The position numbers and the translations under genes are program-made. Below are positions 1 to 12,700 of a DNA stretch of 64,000 nt, in pieces. The notes under the pieces were generated by a model, which was given only the letters and a program-made list of their open reading frames with translations, was not told where the DNA came from and ran no database searches. Source of the stretch: Apus apus (Eukaryota; Chordata; Aves; Apodiformes; Apodidae); NCBI RefSeq assembly GCF_020740795.1, contig NC_067283.1:41529659-41593658 (forward strand), read 5' to 3'. Position 1 is the stretch's first letter, and the number at the start of each line of letters is the position of its first letter.

Positions 1-3000
1 AATACACATAGAGTGGGTGTTCTATTCAAAACAGGCCTTTATTTCTCTAGAAATATAAGTAGAACAGATCAGCACTCCAATTTAGAATTTTTTATTTAGA
101 CAAAGATCATTCCAGTGAGTAATTTTGTTGTACCTCTTTTAGAGCATGAGACAGTGCTAAGGGTTAAATGCTTATGCAGTATAATAGCGTTCTCTTTCAT
201 GATTAATTTCCAACATATCTGTTTAAACAGAAGCTGTCACTTTCTGATCTGGCTTGAGCCTCCTTCCTGATTCATTTTGTAATGTCACGAAGAGTGGATT
301 TGGACTCACGGAATAGAGCTGGTCTGATTAGAGACAAAGAAACTTCCTTTTACACATGCACATCCTCATAATCAGCAAAGTTGAGAAAGGAAATAAATAG
401 TACTGTAGGCACAAATTGAAAATGTCTTTCTATGAACCTTTCAATAGCACTTGATGTTCTGAAATCTCGGTTTTCTCTATCCAGATTCTTTGGTGCTACT
501 GGCCACTGTCATTGTAATAGCCAAGGGTTGAAAAATTGAAAACGGTCCTAAGAATAATACACTGTTGAAGGACCATTGAGAAAAATGTCTGCTACATGAC
601 AGTCTTGCTATATAAAAAGCATAAGGGATGTATTTTGATCCTCTAAAATGGTGATCACTTTATGGAACACTGTCATAGCCCAGCTTCAGAAGGCCATTAG
701 TTAATCTGGGGAAAGTTCAAGTGTGGGCTGGAAACAGGTGGGAAAGAGAGTTTCCAACCAGAAGAAAAAAAAAAAGGTTTATCACCAGAAGCTATTTTTT
801 GTAATTGCCTGTATGATCCTCATGAAGTACTGCAAGAAGAAGTGAGGGAACGAAAGAAAGAGGCAGTCATTAAGCTGAGAATAAAAAAGATGACATCTCT
901 GTTGTTGGGTATCTCTTGTGGTATAAGGGAAAAGCTGTGCTGGGTAGGAGAAAAGTAAATGAAGAACTGTGGACAAAGGAATATTGTTAATTGACAAGAT
1001 GTTGTAGCTATCAGGTGCAATGAGTAGCTTAGTGACCAAGTGCAAATCCATATGCTAACTGCTGACAAATTATTTATTCTATTTATCTATTACCTCCATC
1101 TATAGGAACAGAGCCTCAAAAACACAAACTTACTAGGCCGCAAACATAAAACCTATTTTCACTATGTCTTGGCTTCTTTGGAGAAGTGAGGGTGGAAATT
1201 TCAAACCCCCAAACAAATATGTCCCTTAATTAACTTTTCTCACCATCTGTGCCTACTTACAGCTGAGGCAAGTGGTACCAGTGACTTCTGAGATTGCTTT
1301 CAGTGCTCTCTCTTTAGGCCAGCTTTTCAAAGCAGCAATCACATGCAGTTAATTCCAATCAGATCAGCTTATCAGCTCAGTTCATTGTAGCTCTTTCATA
1401 ATCATTCGTGTGTGACAGCCCATTAAAACTTGGCCAGGCCTCTAAAAAAAAATTTAAAAAAATCACAAAACCCATGAATGTGTTTTACATCCAGCCTTTG
1501 AGGTATCCAGCATATTTGTTTTGTGTATTAAGCTTTGAAATTGAACTTCTGTGAAGGGTTGTAGGGAAAAGTCACTAGTAATAGAGGACTTTAGCTAAAG
1601 TAGTTTCCTGTATTTTACCTCAGAGTAGTTTTATTTTAAAATGTATATGTGAAGCTGTGATAACTGTGTTAAATGCTCTTCATGGCTCTGCTTGGTTCCT
1701 GCAAAAGTAAAATGCCATGGATGCAGCCTGCCATACCCAAGAGGGCTAATGGGGAGTGTGTGAAAGGCCACTGACCATGGTGTGTTCAGGTTGACCAAGT
1801 GAGGTTTTCCTTTTGTGGAGGAACTTTGGTAGATGGCAAGTAGATTGCCCTGCTCAGAAATGGCAAGACCTCTCGGAGTGGAGAGCATTGATAATGCAAA
1901 ATGTTTCAACTGACTTGAAACAAGTATTTTTCAAAAAGTCTGAGAAAATGGAGAAGTTCCACCTAAATTTGAGTTTGGAGATGTTTGGTTTCAGAATTCT
2001 GATTTTTATGTGTGAATGTTGTTTTAATTATATTATTTCCTGTATCCACTATTTATTTACACATCACACGTATTATGTCTTATTATTGTTTCTCAACAGA
2101 TTAATTAAAGGATGTTGTGGATGGATATTTGTTGACATCTTTGTCTCTGGTTTGTATTTTAAGAGAAGGAATTAAAATTTTCCACAAAAAACACACAACA
2201 ATATTTTTTTCTGAACTATTAATACAGTTGGAAAAAATTCTCTGTATGTAACACTTATGCATTTATTTTCAATAAGAAAGATTTCCTTGTGGAAAATACA
2301 ATTTAAATATTTGAAATTACCAACTATGCATATGGATATATATCCACGTTGTTGGTAAAAATGTACTGCTGAAAAGTTTCTCACCACCTCCAGGTGCTAA
2401 TAAGGTCAACAGTTTTAGAGACAGGAACTTTTTGTTTTATAACAGAGTCTATATGAATTTTCTTGTTGCTTCTACATGTCTGTTCTTGCATATTGAAGTG
2501 GCAGATACACACACAAAGAAGGTTTTTTGAATATACTTGAAAAATACAAATCAGATGCTGCCTTTTTTTTTCTTCTTTTTTTTTTTTAATAGAAGAGAAT
2601 GCCCTAAATTTAGACTGTAAAATAGACCTGTAGGAGGCAGTAAATACAGATCTTAGTAAATGTCTGTAATTTACAGCTACAGATATACATCTGCCTATAG
2701 ATATCACTACATATATTGAATCTGCATTCAGATATATGTATGTGTCTATATATATATGTATATACGTGCTTCTGATGTTTATTTTGGTTTTGGTTTTCTG
2801 GTTTAATTTAGCAAATGGGAGGCCCATAGATCTAATTTAGCTTTTCTGTCTTATCTTCAGTGAGCCAGACACATTGTCTTTAAAATTTGTTAGTGAAGGT
2901 GATGAGTTTCTCCAGGCTCCAGAGAAAATCCCAGTATTAAGGTTCAAGAGTAGATGTTACAAACTTGCCAACCTGTCTCATGTTTTGGAGACATCTGACA

Positions 3001-4034
3001 CTTTTTGAAAGACTGATTATTTTGAAAGGCGAGCAACTATGCTGCTTTCATTTTCAATACCTAACACGCTCAGGAGGCTTCCTTGTTGTGTTGCTGCCCA
3101 GAAGGTTGAAGAGTTTTGAACCAGTCTAAACAAATACTGCTTCAAACAATTTTGCTTCTCTCTTAATTTTAGTTGGGAGCATTGATTTAATATAAACCTG
3201 CCCAAATTGTTGAAGGCAAAAGGGATGAAAATTCTCCTTTTGCAGTTAGAGCTACCTCCTTGCCTTGAGGTTTTATTTACACCATCTTGCAAATGGGATA
3301 ATATTCAACAATGCTTTCATCAGTGACTTCTGTTTACAAAGGGACGTGGAAGATATGCATATCTGTGGGAAATACTGATTTGTCAAAATTGAAATGTTCA
3401 TTTGATCAAATTTCAGGTTTTTACCCTTAACAAATTTCAAATGTTGCTTTACTGGAAACCCAAATCCCAGCCAAAGATCATTTGTCACTTGCTCTTTTCT
3501 GGCTTATGTTCCAGCAGCCATTTAGACACTTTGTTGAAGCATGTGATCTAAAAAAAGAACAAAATGCTAGAGTTCCTTGCATGGCCATGTTTAATCTGCT
3601 AAGCAATTGGAATATTGAAGTTTTTCACCTTTGTTGAAATGTTTGCTGTTTCTTTTAATAGCTGGGTTTCCTTTAAAATAAACTCTTTGGGAGATAATGT
3701 GATCTCTGTGTCTGTATTGGACGTATTTTCCAGTAATTTATCTACTTTTGGCCAGTTTCAAGATGCAGGTTACTCTGTGTTGGAGAGACTGAAAGCAATG
3801 TGTACAAGGTGCTCCTGCAGGACACATGAGGGAGGGAGCTGGAGTTTTGGGGAGGAAAAACAGACATCCACAAGAAGCCAGGCTCGCTTTTTTCCCCCCA
3901 CTACTCAGGGAAGAACTCTTTACAGCAATTTGTTGATATTTTCCTGGATAAGGATTCTATTGACCTCAGAATTCTATTGACATCCTGTAAAAGAAGGTCC
4001 CCATCCCAAAGCATGTAACTAGATGAGACAGAAA
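1..4034. other. Intergenic AT-rich DNA
   Basis: No supported gene. Contains A- and T-runs (T-rich at 2,562-2,589), a TA-rich patch at 2,690-2,766 with (TA)5 at 2747-2756, and scattered short frames without recognisable domains. The longest frame here (148 codons, - strand, 2,381-2,827) runs through this simple sequence and is not credible. Confidence 0.7.
2690..2766. repeat. TA-rich imperfect microsatellite
   Basis: Alternating ATAT/GTAT/CTAT sequence around (TA)5 at 2747-2756, with several near-palindromic ATATAT blocks. Confidence 0.65.
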
Positions 4035-4165
4035 GTAGGAAGGAAAGGAGGGGCACTGAGACGATCCTACCCAAGGTCATGCAGCTGTCGAAAGAAAAGA
4101 ATGGCAGTAGGCTTTGGTTTTCTTTAATTCCCAGCTGGTGCCTTTTCTGTCAAACCAGGCTTTTT
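4035..4165 (+). mobile_element. Possible MIR-like SINE relic
   Basis: AGGGGCACTGAGACGATCCTACCCAAGGTCATGCAGCTG resembles the MIR phrase aggcacagagagattaagtgacttgcccaaggtcacacagct. It is followed by an AATTCCCAGCTGGTGCCTTTTC stretch resembling the MIR 3' end (tcccagtccagtgccttaacc). Short and diverged; boundaries are approximate. Confidence 0.5.
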
Positions 4166-4944
4166 TCCCCATATTTTCCCAAGTATATAATCAGGCAGTG
4201 TTTAATTTTGTTCTAAAACCTGTAAGTAAAAGGTGATGGAGGTGTTTCCTGAAGACCAAAAGTTCTAGTTGAAAGCAGGTATGGTTAGTTATGTTACTTG
4301 CTTTTAAACAGTGTCTATTTTCTGTGCTATATCAGGTTCTCATGAAGGATGTTAAATATAGACATTCGTGCTTTTGGGAAAAAGAGACACACTTCCTGCA
4401 AGAGCACCTCCCCCCACGGCATCACTCCATTATTTCTTTGCTTTTATTTTATTTGGGGGCTGTCAGTATTTTAGTCTAGTTTTCCATTGTGTTCCTCTTT
4501 ATAGCTGCAAATGGGCTGCCTGTATTTTGTCAAATAGACTACCTTTAGGTTCCAGAAGGAACAGAGTATTTTCCATTTGGTCCATTCATGTGCAAATACC
4601 TATCTTCCTTGGGTATACAGGAAGCTTCCATGCAAGAGAAAAAATCTGAAAGGGCCTGGAAATATCGCAAGGATATTTGTGGAGATTCTACAGTATTTTC
4701 ACCTTTCATGCTTTTTTCTCATCTTTTTAAGCATCAGCCCTTTGGCATGGTCAGGTGTTAGGAATCTCCTGGCGCCAAGGCAAATGCTCTGTTGAGGCTC
4801 TGTCCTTCTGCCCTGGTGACCTTTCCTTGGATGTCTGCCAGCATGGCTGTGATGAAACCAGAGCTGCTGTGGATCTCTCTGCCAGGCATTAGCAGTCAGT
4901 ACAAGCAAAACCCAGCCTTTATGCTTAGCACAGTTAAAATCTCT
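4166..4944. other. Intergenic DNA between MIR-like relic and CR1 tail
   Basis: Nothing recognisable. The part from about 4,780 is somewhat GC-richer and could be a worn extension of the CR1 fragment at 4,945. Confidence 0.55.
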
Positions 4945-5000
4945 CTGTGGTTGGACCTGGTCATCTTAAAGGTCTTTTCCAACCTAAACGATTCTTTGAA
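4945..5000 (+). mobile_element. CR1 3' terminal fragment
   Basis: GTGGTTGGACCTGGTCATCT followed by TAAAGGTCTTTTCCAACCTAAACGATTCT is the conserved CR1 3' UTR end. The sequence before it (from about 4,780) may belong to the same diverged insertion but is not recognisable. The terminal ATTCTATG repeats are worn to GATTCTTTGA. Confidence 0.8.
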
Positions 5001-5500
5001 ACAGCATGAATATTGTCAGGAGATCCAGGTTGTGGTCTGTTCCAGCACATTCACTTCTGCTCTGTGTTACGTTCTACTGCTGAATTTTTGTGTGCTCTTG
5101 AAAAAGCCATGTGGCTTTATTTGTCCCCCCACCTTACTGTATTTCTTTGTTTCTATAATGTAAATGAGAAAAATTTCCCCACAAGCACTCAAGATGTGCA
5201 GCTGATTTTTTGTATTGTCAATGATTTATTTTAAAAGTGGACTCTTTTAAAATTCTAGAAAGCACCTCTTTTTGCTTTGTTATCAGGATAGTCTTTCTTT
5301 GGTTGAAAACTTCCATTTCTTCAGAAAAGGAAGAAATCCTCATATTGTATACAGCTGGATGAAAGGCTAGATTGAGTTGTTTTCCTACCAAACTATAAAG
5401 TGATTTTCTTTTTAAATCTTTCTTTCCATTTGGCCACTACTTATTGTCTTTTGTCTGCTTAAGGAGGACAGGTGCAATTATTCACCTGTGAGTGAGTCCT

Positions 5501-5518
5501 GGGGAGGGGGGGGGGGGG
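5501..5518 (+). repeat. Poly-G tract (G4-A-G13)
   Basis: GGGGA followed by 13 G, then AAATAAAAAA. Prone to slippage and sequencing error. Confidence 0.85.
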
Positions 5519-5900
5519 AAATAAAAAAAATTGTAATTCAGCATGGTCTCTTAGAAAGGAATGTAATTCACTGCTCCACATGCAGTACATTGTGCAGGTC
5601 AAACAGAATTGTGAAAGCAGTAGCATCTTCGAGGAGAGCATTCAATGAACAATGCTTGGTACCAAATCAGGCTGTTAGTCTTAATACTTTATTTGGGAGT
5701 AGAATAGTAAAAGAATTAATTATAGATTGAAGCTTGATAGAATTGTCTTTTCAGTCTTTTAAGGACAAAATCTCTTGGCACTGCTATTTGAGGAAAAGGA
5801 TGCTTGAAGGTTCTCCAAGTAGTTTATTGGGATGTAGATCTTAAAGCAGTGGCAGTAGATCTGTCATCATTTAGATTAATTAATCTTTTTACTTTCTTGT

Positions 5901-5920
5901 TTGGTTGGTTGGTTGGTTGG
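5901..5920 (+). repeat. (TTGG)5 microsatellite
   Basis: Five perfect TTGG units flanked by T runs; a tetranucleotide repeat that is likely polymorphic. Confidence 0.9.
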
Positions 5921-8900
5921 TTTTTCTTTTACTGTGATGAAATCAGGGGCCAAGATTTCAAAAAAGTAGCATGGAATTTATTTCTGAGGAGAGGAAATTC
6001 TCACCCTTCCCTTAAAGAGAAACCCTGCCCACCACTGAGTTAACATACTCTGTCTGACTACAAAGAGGTTTCAGCCCAGAAGTGAATATATTCAATAGAT
6101 ATTTAATAAATTACTGACAGAAGAGATCTGTTTACAGAACAAACTTCTGCAGTGGGTAAACTACCAAGAGTTTCTAACTGTGGTCACTTACAGCCGCAGA
6201 GCAGCTGTGTCCCAGCATACTTGTTGCTTGAGAATTACACAGTATGAACAGATTTCATGTAAAAATATTTAGTTCTACTTTCAAGACCATTTTTCTCACC
6301 CATGGGCAAAATAAGTCAGGTTACTGTTTGTGTGTATTGTGACTAAATATCTTAAATGCATTTCCTATTTCTACTTGCTCCTAATTTTATGACACATGCA
6401 CCTTTTTGGGAGAAACGTAACAGGTCTGGTGTAATAGTGAAGGCAAGTTGCCACAGAATTTTTAATATAATCTTTTTTTATTGCTACTTCATAGTCAAAG
6501 AGGTCAGATGCAAATTTTCCACCTTTGTTGAAAGAAATAATTTAATCATCAAATCTTTTCCTCCCCCTAAATGCAAGATGACGATTTACAGAAGAGACAC
6601 TAGGCTTTTCAAGCAATTTAACATTTATGCTTGCTTTTTTTTATTATTTATTATTTATTTTTCTCCCCTTCCTCCACATGATCAGTTAATTCAGGAGCAG
6701 AGAGATTAAGTTGGTGCTTTCCAGTAGAGGGTGTCTGAAGCAGATGTTTGGTCATTTTGATTTTTCTGAAAAGCAAAATGGAGTAAATTTGTGATTCTCT
6801 GCCATGGCTTTTTTGTCCTCTTTTGATGCAACAGAGCAGTTAATTAAAGCTAAAAATGGCAATAGAAGGAAGAGAAAGCATTGAATTTATTGTTCTTACA
6901 GCCAAGTATCTTACAATAAGCAAACTGAATATGGAAACTATATCTCCTTATGGTAAGAAGTATCATTCCCTTCAGAGAAAATACAGACTGCTGTGAAGAC
7001 CTAAAAAATGCTCAGAGTCTGGGAGTAAACAGCTGTGCTACTGCTCCAGGACTGAGTGTACCACATGACAATCACTTTATTTCTATTGAAATGTTAGTGA
7101 AGTAGTAAAAAAAATGAATCACACAACATTAATAACAGAAAGCCACGTATGTTAGCATTTAGTGAAGGCTAAGTTGCATAGCTTCATGAATAACTGCTTT
7201 TTAAAGGGCAACCAGCATTGAAATCTTGTTAAATGACTAAAATTAATTGATTTGAAGGACTACATCTAATATTTATATTTTATTATGAGATATTCCATGT
7301 GAACAAACCCTTTTTTCTAGTCTTGTTAACAGCATTTCGGGTGTTTGTGTTGGTAGTGGTTTCTCTGGGTAGAGTAATTTGCATTATTAGAAATATTTTT
7401 TCCTTATTTAAGAAAAAAAAAATACTTTTTTGTCTGAAAAAATGGAATGATAAAACCACATACAAAGAAAAGTGCCAATTAAAATTATGGTTTTGGGGAA
7501 AGTGTGTCTATAAAGAACATACCAAATATAAAGAAGGAGCAAAAAAAAGCCCAAATATATCTTTCAGCAAAAGTGAACTTAGATTGCTACCTGTGACCTT
7601 ATTAAAAAATTTTGTTTTCACCATATTTAAGTTAGTCTTAAAAAACCCAACACCCTACATCCCTGCTTCCCAGAAAAACCCCTCAAAAAAACCAGATGCA
7701 ACAGAGATGTCATTCCTACTAAAGGCATGCTTTTTAAACTGACCTTATATATTTTTAAAAGTCATATATCTGGAGGAATAAAAACATCTAATTTCTTATA
7801 CCCAAAGTGAAAATATTTCAAGTTGATTTAAACTGAAGTGAATCAAATGTATTTCAAAAGCCAATGTAAATAAGTCTAGGGATCCCAAAGGGATGAGTTG
7901 CTGGTCCAAACAGGGAATTGGAGGAGAAACTTCAGAGTTATCCTGTGCAAATTATGTAGCTGGAAGGAGAAGTGACCTTCTACTTTGCACTATACTTGAG
8001 TTTTGTGAGGAAGGGAAGGTTTCTTCAACAAGGTGCTTAGTACAATGGTGTCCAGGGGTAGCTGCAGTATCAGCAGATCTGCAGCTGCATATGAGAGTCC
8101 TTGCTGATATATTGGACTTCTGTAACGCAGCTTCCAGCATAAAGAGGTGATGTTCTGTATCACTGCACAGAATCTCTCCCACAGATAATTAATTTTGCTT
8201 TTCCCTCAAAGAAAAAAACCCAAAGTACACGCCTGCTGCTTCTGTATGGAGAACGCAAATGGCCAAGCTCTCAGATGACCAGAGGTGATGAATTTCATTG
8301 GCCTCAACCAAGACATTCCTGCTTGTATTCACTGGTGGTCTGATAAGCAGTGCTTGGCACTGATGAAGATTTCTTTGTCACGTACTTAAGACTTTATTAT
8401 CTAGTTTATCAATACACTGAAACAAGCCTGGTTCTTGTGGTTCTAAAAACAGGCAAATTGACTCTCTGAGTTTTGCCCCGATCATGTTACTTTAATCTCA
8501 TATATATGTTGTTTTGTTCTGTTCCCTTCTGGCTTTTCTTTAGCTCATGGGAGAAAAGGATATAACTTTTTCACATAAGGCAAAGAGTTTCTTTGATTTT
8601 TCCCCCCACTTTTTTCTTTGTTTTGCTTTCACAAGTGAAGTGAATCCCCCACCTACCTGTGGGGATTTTAAGAAAATAATCTTTTAATGTGGAAGTGTGT
8701 ATATGTTCTCATTAAGGGGTGAACATAACATTGATTTCCTCTACCCTCACCCAAAATCTAATTGCAAATTGAGGTGGCTGGAGATGATTCTGCTCACCAG
8801 GTTTAATGGTGTTTTACTAGTTTAATTAGGCTTTGGGTTTAAGCTATTTCATGAGAAGAAAAGGGCTTCTCAATAGCTGGTTTAAAAAGGCAAGGAGAAA

Positions 8901-9759
8901 CAGCAGCCATAAGGGCACTTTCTCATGTACTTGAGCATGATTAAATGTAGCAGGGGGTTCTTCCTTCACTGAGTAAACTACCTTTGTCCCACGTGTATAT
9001 TGATATAAACTTTAAACATTTGGCTTTGCAATATATCTCAGGCTGCTTCTCTCACTGCTCAGGGTCAAGAAATAAATTTATGAATGCTGACAGGAAATCT
9101 CTTTCTATGTATAAGGAATAGGTGTCCAGTTTCTCAGATAAAACAAAGATTAAAATTGCCAAATTCTTCTTGTATTTACTTTTAAAAAACACACACTGCA
9201 AATGAAGGAACCTTTTCACTAGTTGTATATTAATAACTTCAATGCCAAATCATGTCTCCAGTGTTATACATACAAAACCCCTTGAAAAAGCTGCCTCCTT
9301 GTACAGATTGTATCAGCCTGGTTCGGTGATTCAGGGAAGTGGTGGTTTAGGTTATTTGTTACTATTTTAGAAGCCAGAAGATCAGAGCCTTCAAGAAACT
9401 CTACCTGACATTGCCAGATGCTACTGAAGCCATAGTTGCATCAGGGTGCCACAGGGTTTCAATAGGAAAAGTGTGTGTTTTACAGCATAGGAAATGGACA
9501 GCAGTTCATAAATGTTATCATTTTCTCTCCTACTCTCCCATTTCCACCTTAAAATATATTTATTCTCTGTTCCATTATGACAGATTTAAGACCAAAGCTG
9601 AAATGTAAGGCATAAATAAATGAATACATTATCTTTTAAATCCAAATGTAATTCATTAAAGTCTGTTCAAATTCTTGTCTAATAGAATAACCTATAGTTG
9701 AAAATTCTTCAAATCTTATCCCTTTTACCTGGAATTAATTTAAGTCATTTGGGACTGCT

Positions 9760-9785
9760 AAATGTTGGATGTTCAAATGTTGGAT
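9760..9785. repeat. 11-bp tandem direct repeat
   Basis: AAATGTTGGAT occurs at 9760-9770 and again at 9775-9785 with a GTTC spacer, giving a 15-bp period. Confidence 0.8.
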
Positions 9786-12700
9786 AGTTAAATAAACTAT
9801 CAATCTATTTATATTTTTACATTTTAATTTACTAATATTGAACCAAATTCAGAGCTTCCATGAAGGTTAATATTAATGCAGTAGGAACTTGAGATCTGCT
9901 TCTCAGTCAAGCTGAAGATATTTTCCTGGATGCTGTTTTTACAACTACCTGACTAACAGTTAAAAAGAAAATAAGATTGTCCAAACAAGGATGTGTAAAT
10001 TTTTAGGTACTAAAAGGAACTAAACCTACTCTAACAAAACACTGTTCGCTGTCTTCATGCAGTCTATGCCTCAGTCATTGGGCTTCCTGCATGGTTATTC
10101 CTTCTGAATTCAGGAACGCTCCCTTCTTCAGGGATGCAAGAGCAAGGTGGGATTTAGGCCCATGAGATTGTGCCATCTGGTGACAATTCATGCCACAGAA
10201 GTCACCCACTACCAGGGATTCTTGTCATGGCCCTCATGCCACCACCAGTCTACGTTGGCTCCCATAATATCTTAAATGACATTAGCTCAACAGCAAGCTT
10301 TTTCTTTCAGTTACTCACTGAGAAGTACTTTAGTGGATAGCTGGGTTCATTAACTACATACTGGTTTTAAACATTTGTTCTATTTTAGCCACTCTTTAAG
10401 CATGCTATTTCTAGCTTTTGCTCTGAATGCACTATTTCATGACTATGGTGGGCAGAATAACTTTAGTGATATCACCAACAATCATCTTAACCAATCTATT
10501 GTGCAGCTGAACAGATCAGGTTAATGCAGAAAGTGGATGAGTTTGGAAGCAGTTTCCCTATCACAAAAATATAAGATCATTCACTTGTACATCAGCTCAG
10601 TTTTGAAAAAAGCAAATTGCTGATCTGAACAGAAATATATGCCAGTCAGAATAAATATTGTCTTCAATGAGAGTTATTTTGTTGGAGGAGGGGATTTGAT
10701 ATTCAGAAGACTCTTTAGCTGTGGTAGTTGTTGAGTATTGCTTATCAGGCAGTAGAACTGTTGGGCTGAAACAGGGTAAGTTTATTAGACCTGCCTTGGG
10801 CAGTAAACTATTAGATTTCATGTAATTTCAGCAGGTTTATAGGAAATATTTTACACCTTCATGAGTAAATGTGAGATTTTGGGTATTGGGAACCTATATG
10901 AATATTACATTTTTTTATACTGTTTTCCAAATAGTGCTTGGTTCTTTGTGACCATATTATTTTTATTATGATAAGCATTATTTGTCCCTCTGTACTGTTG
11001 GTGCTGATTCTCTTTTTAAGGAGAATATGAGGATGAGTGCTGATATAAGGTACTGCATAACTTTGTTAAATAATAAAAAAAAAAGACGGGAGGATGGTGG
11101 AAAGCTGCCTCAGACAGATGAAAAATAACTAGTGTGTCAAGGAAAATATATTCCCCAGTGTTATTTCATGCTCTGCAGGGGTCTGTTTTCTTGAGTCCAG
11201 TGCAAATGCATACTCTCAAGAAACCCATTTTCTGCTTAATGTGGAAAAGAAGAATAAAGCATTTTTTTTTATTCCACTTTTATACAATCATGTCAAGAAA
11301 GAGAGGTGGATGAAGAATTACAATCTTCAGAGATGCCATCAAGACTCCCCACACACAAACCTTATCTACCCCAGTCTATAAACATGTCAAATTTCAAAAA
11401 TGAAGTAAGACTGGATTCTGCTTTAGGCACCTCTAAGGAAAACCCATGATACAATAGGAACAAGCATATGCAATTCCTTAGCAGATCTCTTTCCCTCTGA
11501 ATGAACAGTGCTGAGATGACTGTGGAGAAAATATGCAAGCCCTCCTTTCCATCCCTGGAAGAGGTTCTCCACCACCACTCTCACCCCCCAACAATTAAAG
11601 CTTGCTCTGACCTATTTTCTTATGTCTTCCTCCCTGTGCTGCATGCAGGAGACTGGGCACAGAGCAGCACTGAGAGCTCATGCACCCTCCTGCAAAAGGA
11701 GGGAATACGATGCAAGACTGAGCTAAGACAGGAGAATTGATCTCTTCAATATCCTGGTAGGAAACACACAGTGTTCAGTTTTTAAATGAGTGTAAACAAA
11801 AGTTCCCTCTGCCATTTGAAATGTTGCAGGGGTTATCCTTTTTTGCCTAAAGCTCCCGCTCAGGAGGACCATGGATCTTCTGTAGGTTTTGTATGATATC
11901 TGCCACTCCACTGTGGTTCCCGGGGGTACTCTAGGGCATCTCACATGGCACTAGGCAGCTATAATTAGGCAACTTAATCAAGCCCTTAGTTCCTAGGACT
12001 GCTTTGCCAAATATCTAATTTTAGCTGTCAATGATTCAATGAGTGGACATTTCAGATGCTGCAGAAAATGAGAATTGTCACCATATGACCCATCAGATCT
12101 GCCAACCTGAATGAAGTGCCTAGCAAACCATGAAAAAATAAAAAAAACAGCACCTGTGAATGGGAGCCTACACCCAAAAATGCACTTATTTTTGGCTAGT
12201 CACTTTGCTCTCATATGATTTTATGCATCAGAGAGGACAGTGCTGTCCAGTACTAGCAGCAAATGAGCCCAAGGAGGAAAAAAACAGTAAGCCTTCATGA
12301 GATGAATTAGTGTAGACATTACACCGTTTAATAATTTGATGAATCCTTCGAAGTCTCAAAATCTCCTAAGATGAAATCCTACAAAAAATTTTCTTCCATT
12401 ATAGGTCAATTTAAACCTAAAAAATGGGAAGAAAATATGCTTTATCTTGGTAGTATTTTATTAAATAAAGTCTGTAAATAAAACTGTAAGAGGAATAATT
12501 TTCCTGGAGTACTCCAAGATAACAAACTTTCTAGGATGGGTGGGGTGAGAAGTGGTAAACTATTAATTTTAACAAGCTGCCTTGAAAATTCTCTGGTGCA
12601 TCACTTACAGAATGCACAAGTAGCAATGCTTGAACACGATTTGGAAATTCACCTTTCATTTCTGTATCTGCTCTTAAACAGTATAAATATAAAAATACCA

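Noticed and set aside
3301..3700. Possible tRNA or small structured RNA
   Set aside because: No A/B box pair or cloverleaf could be drawn here, and none was seen on a visual scan elsewhere. A tRNAscan-SE/Infernal run would be decisive.
7299..7742. 147-codon + strand frame rich in Lys and Phe
   Set aside because: Composition follows A/T runs; no start context or domain.
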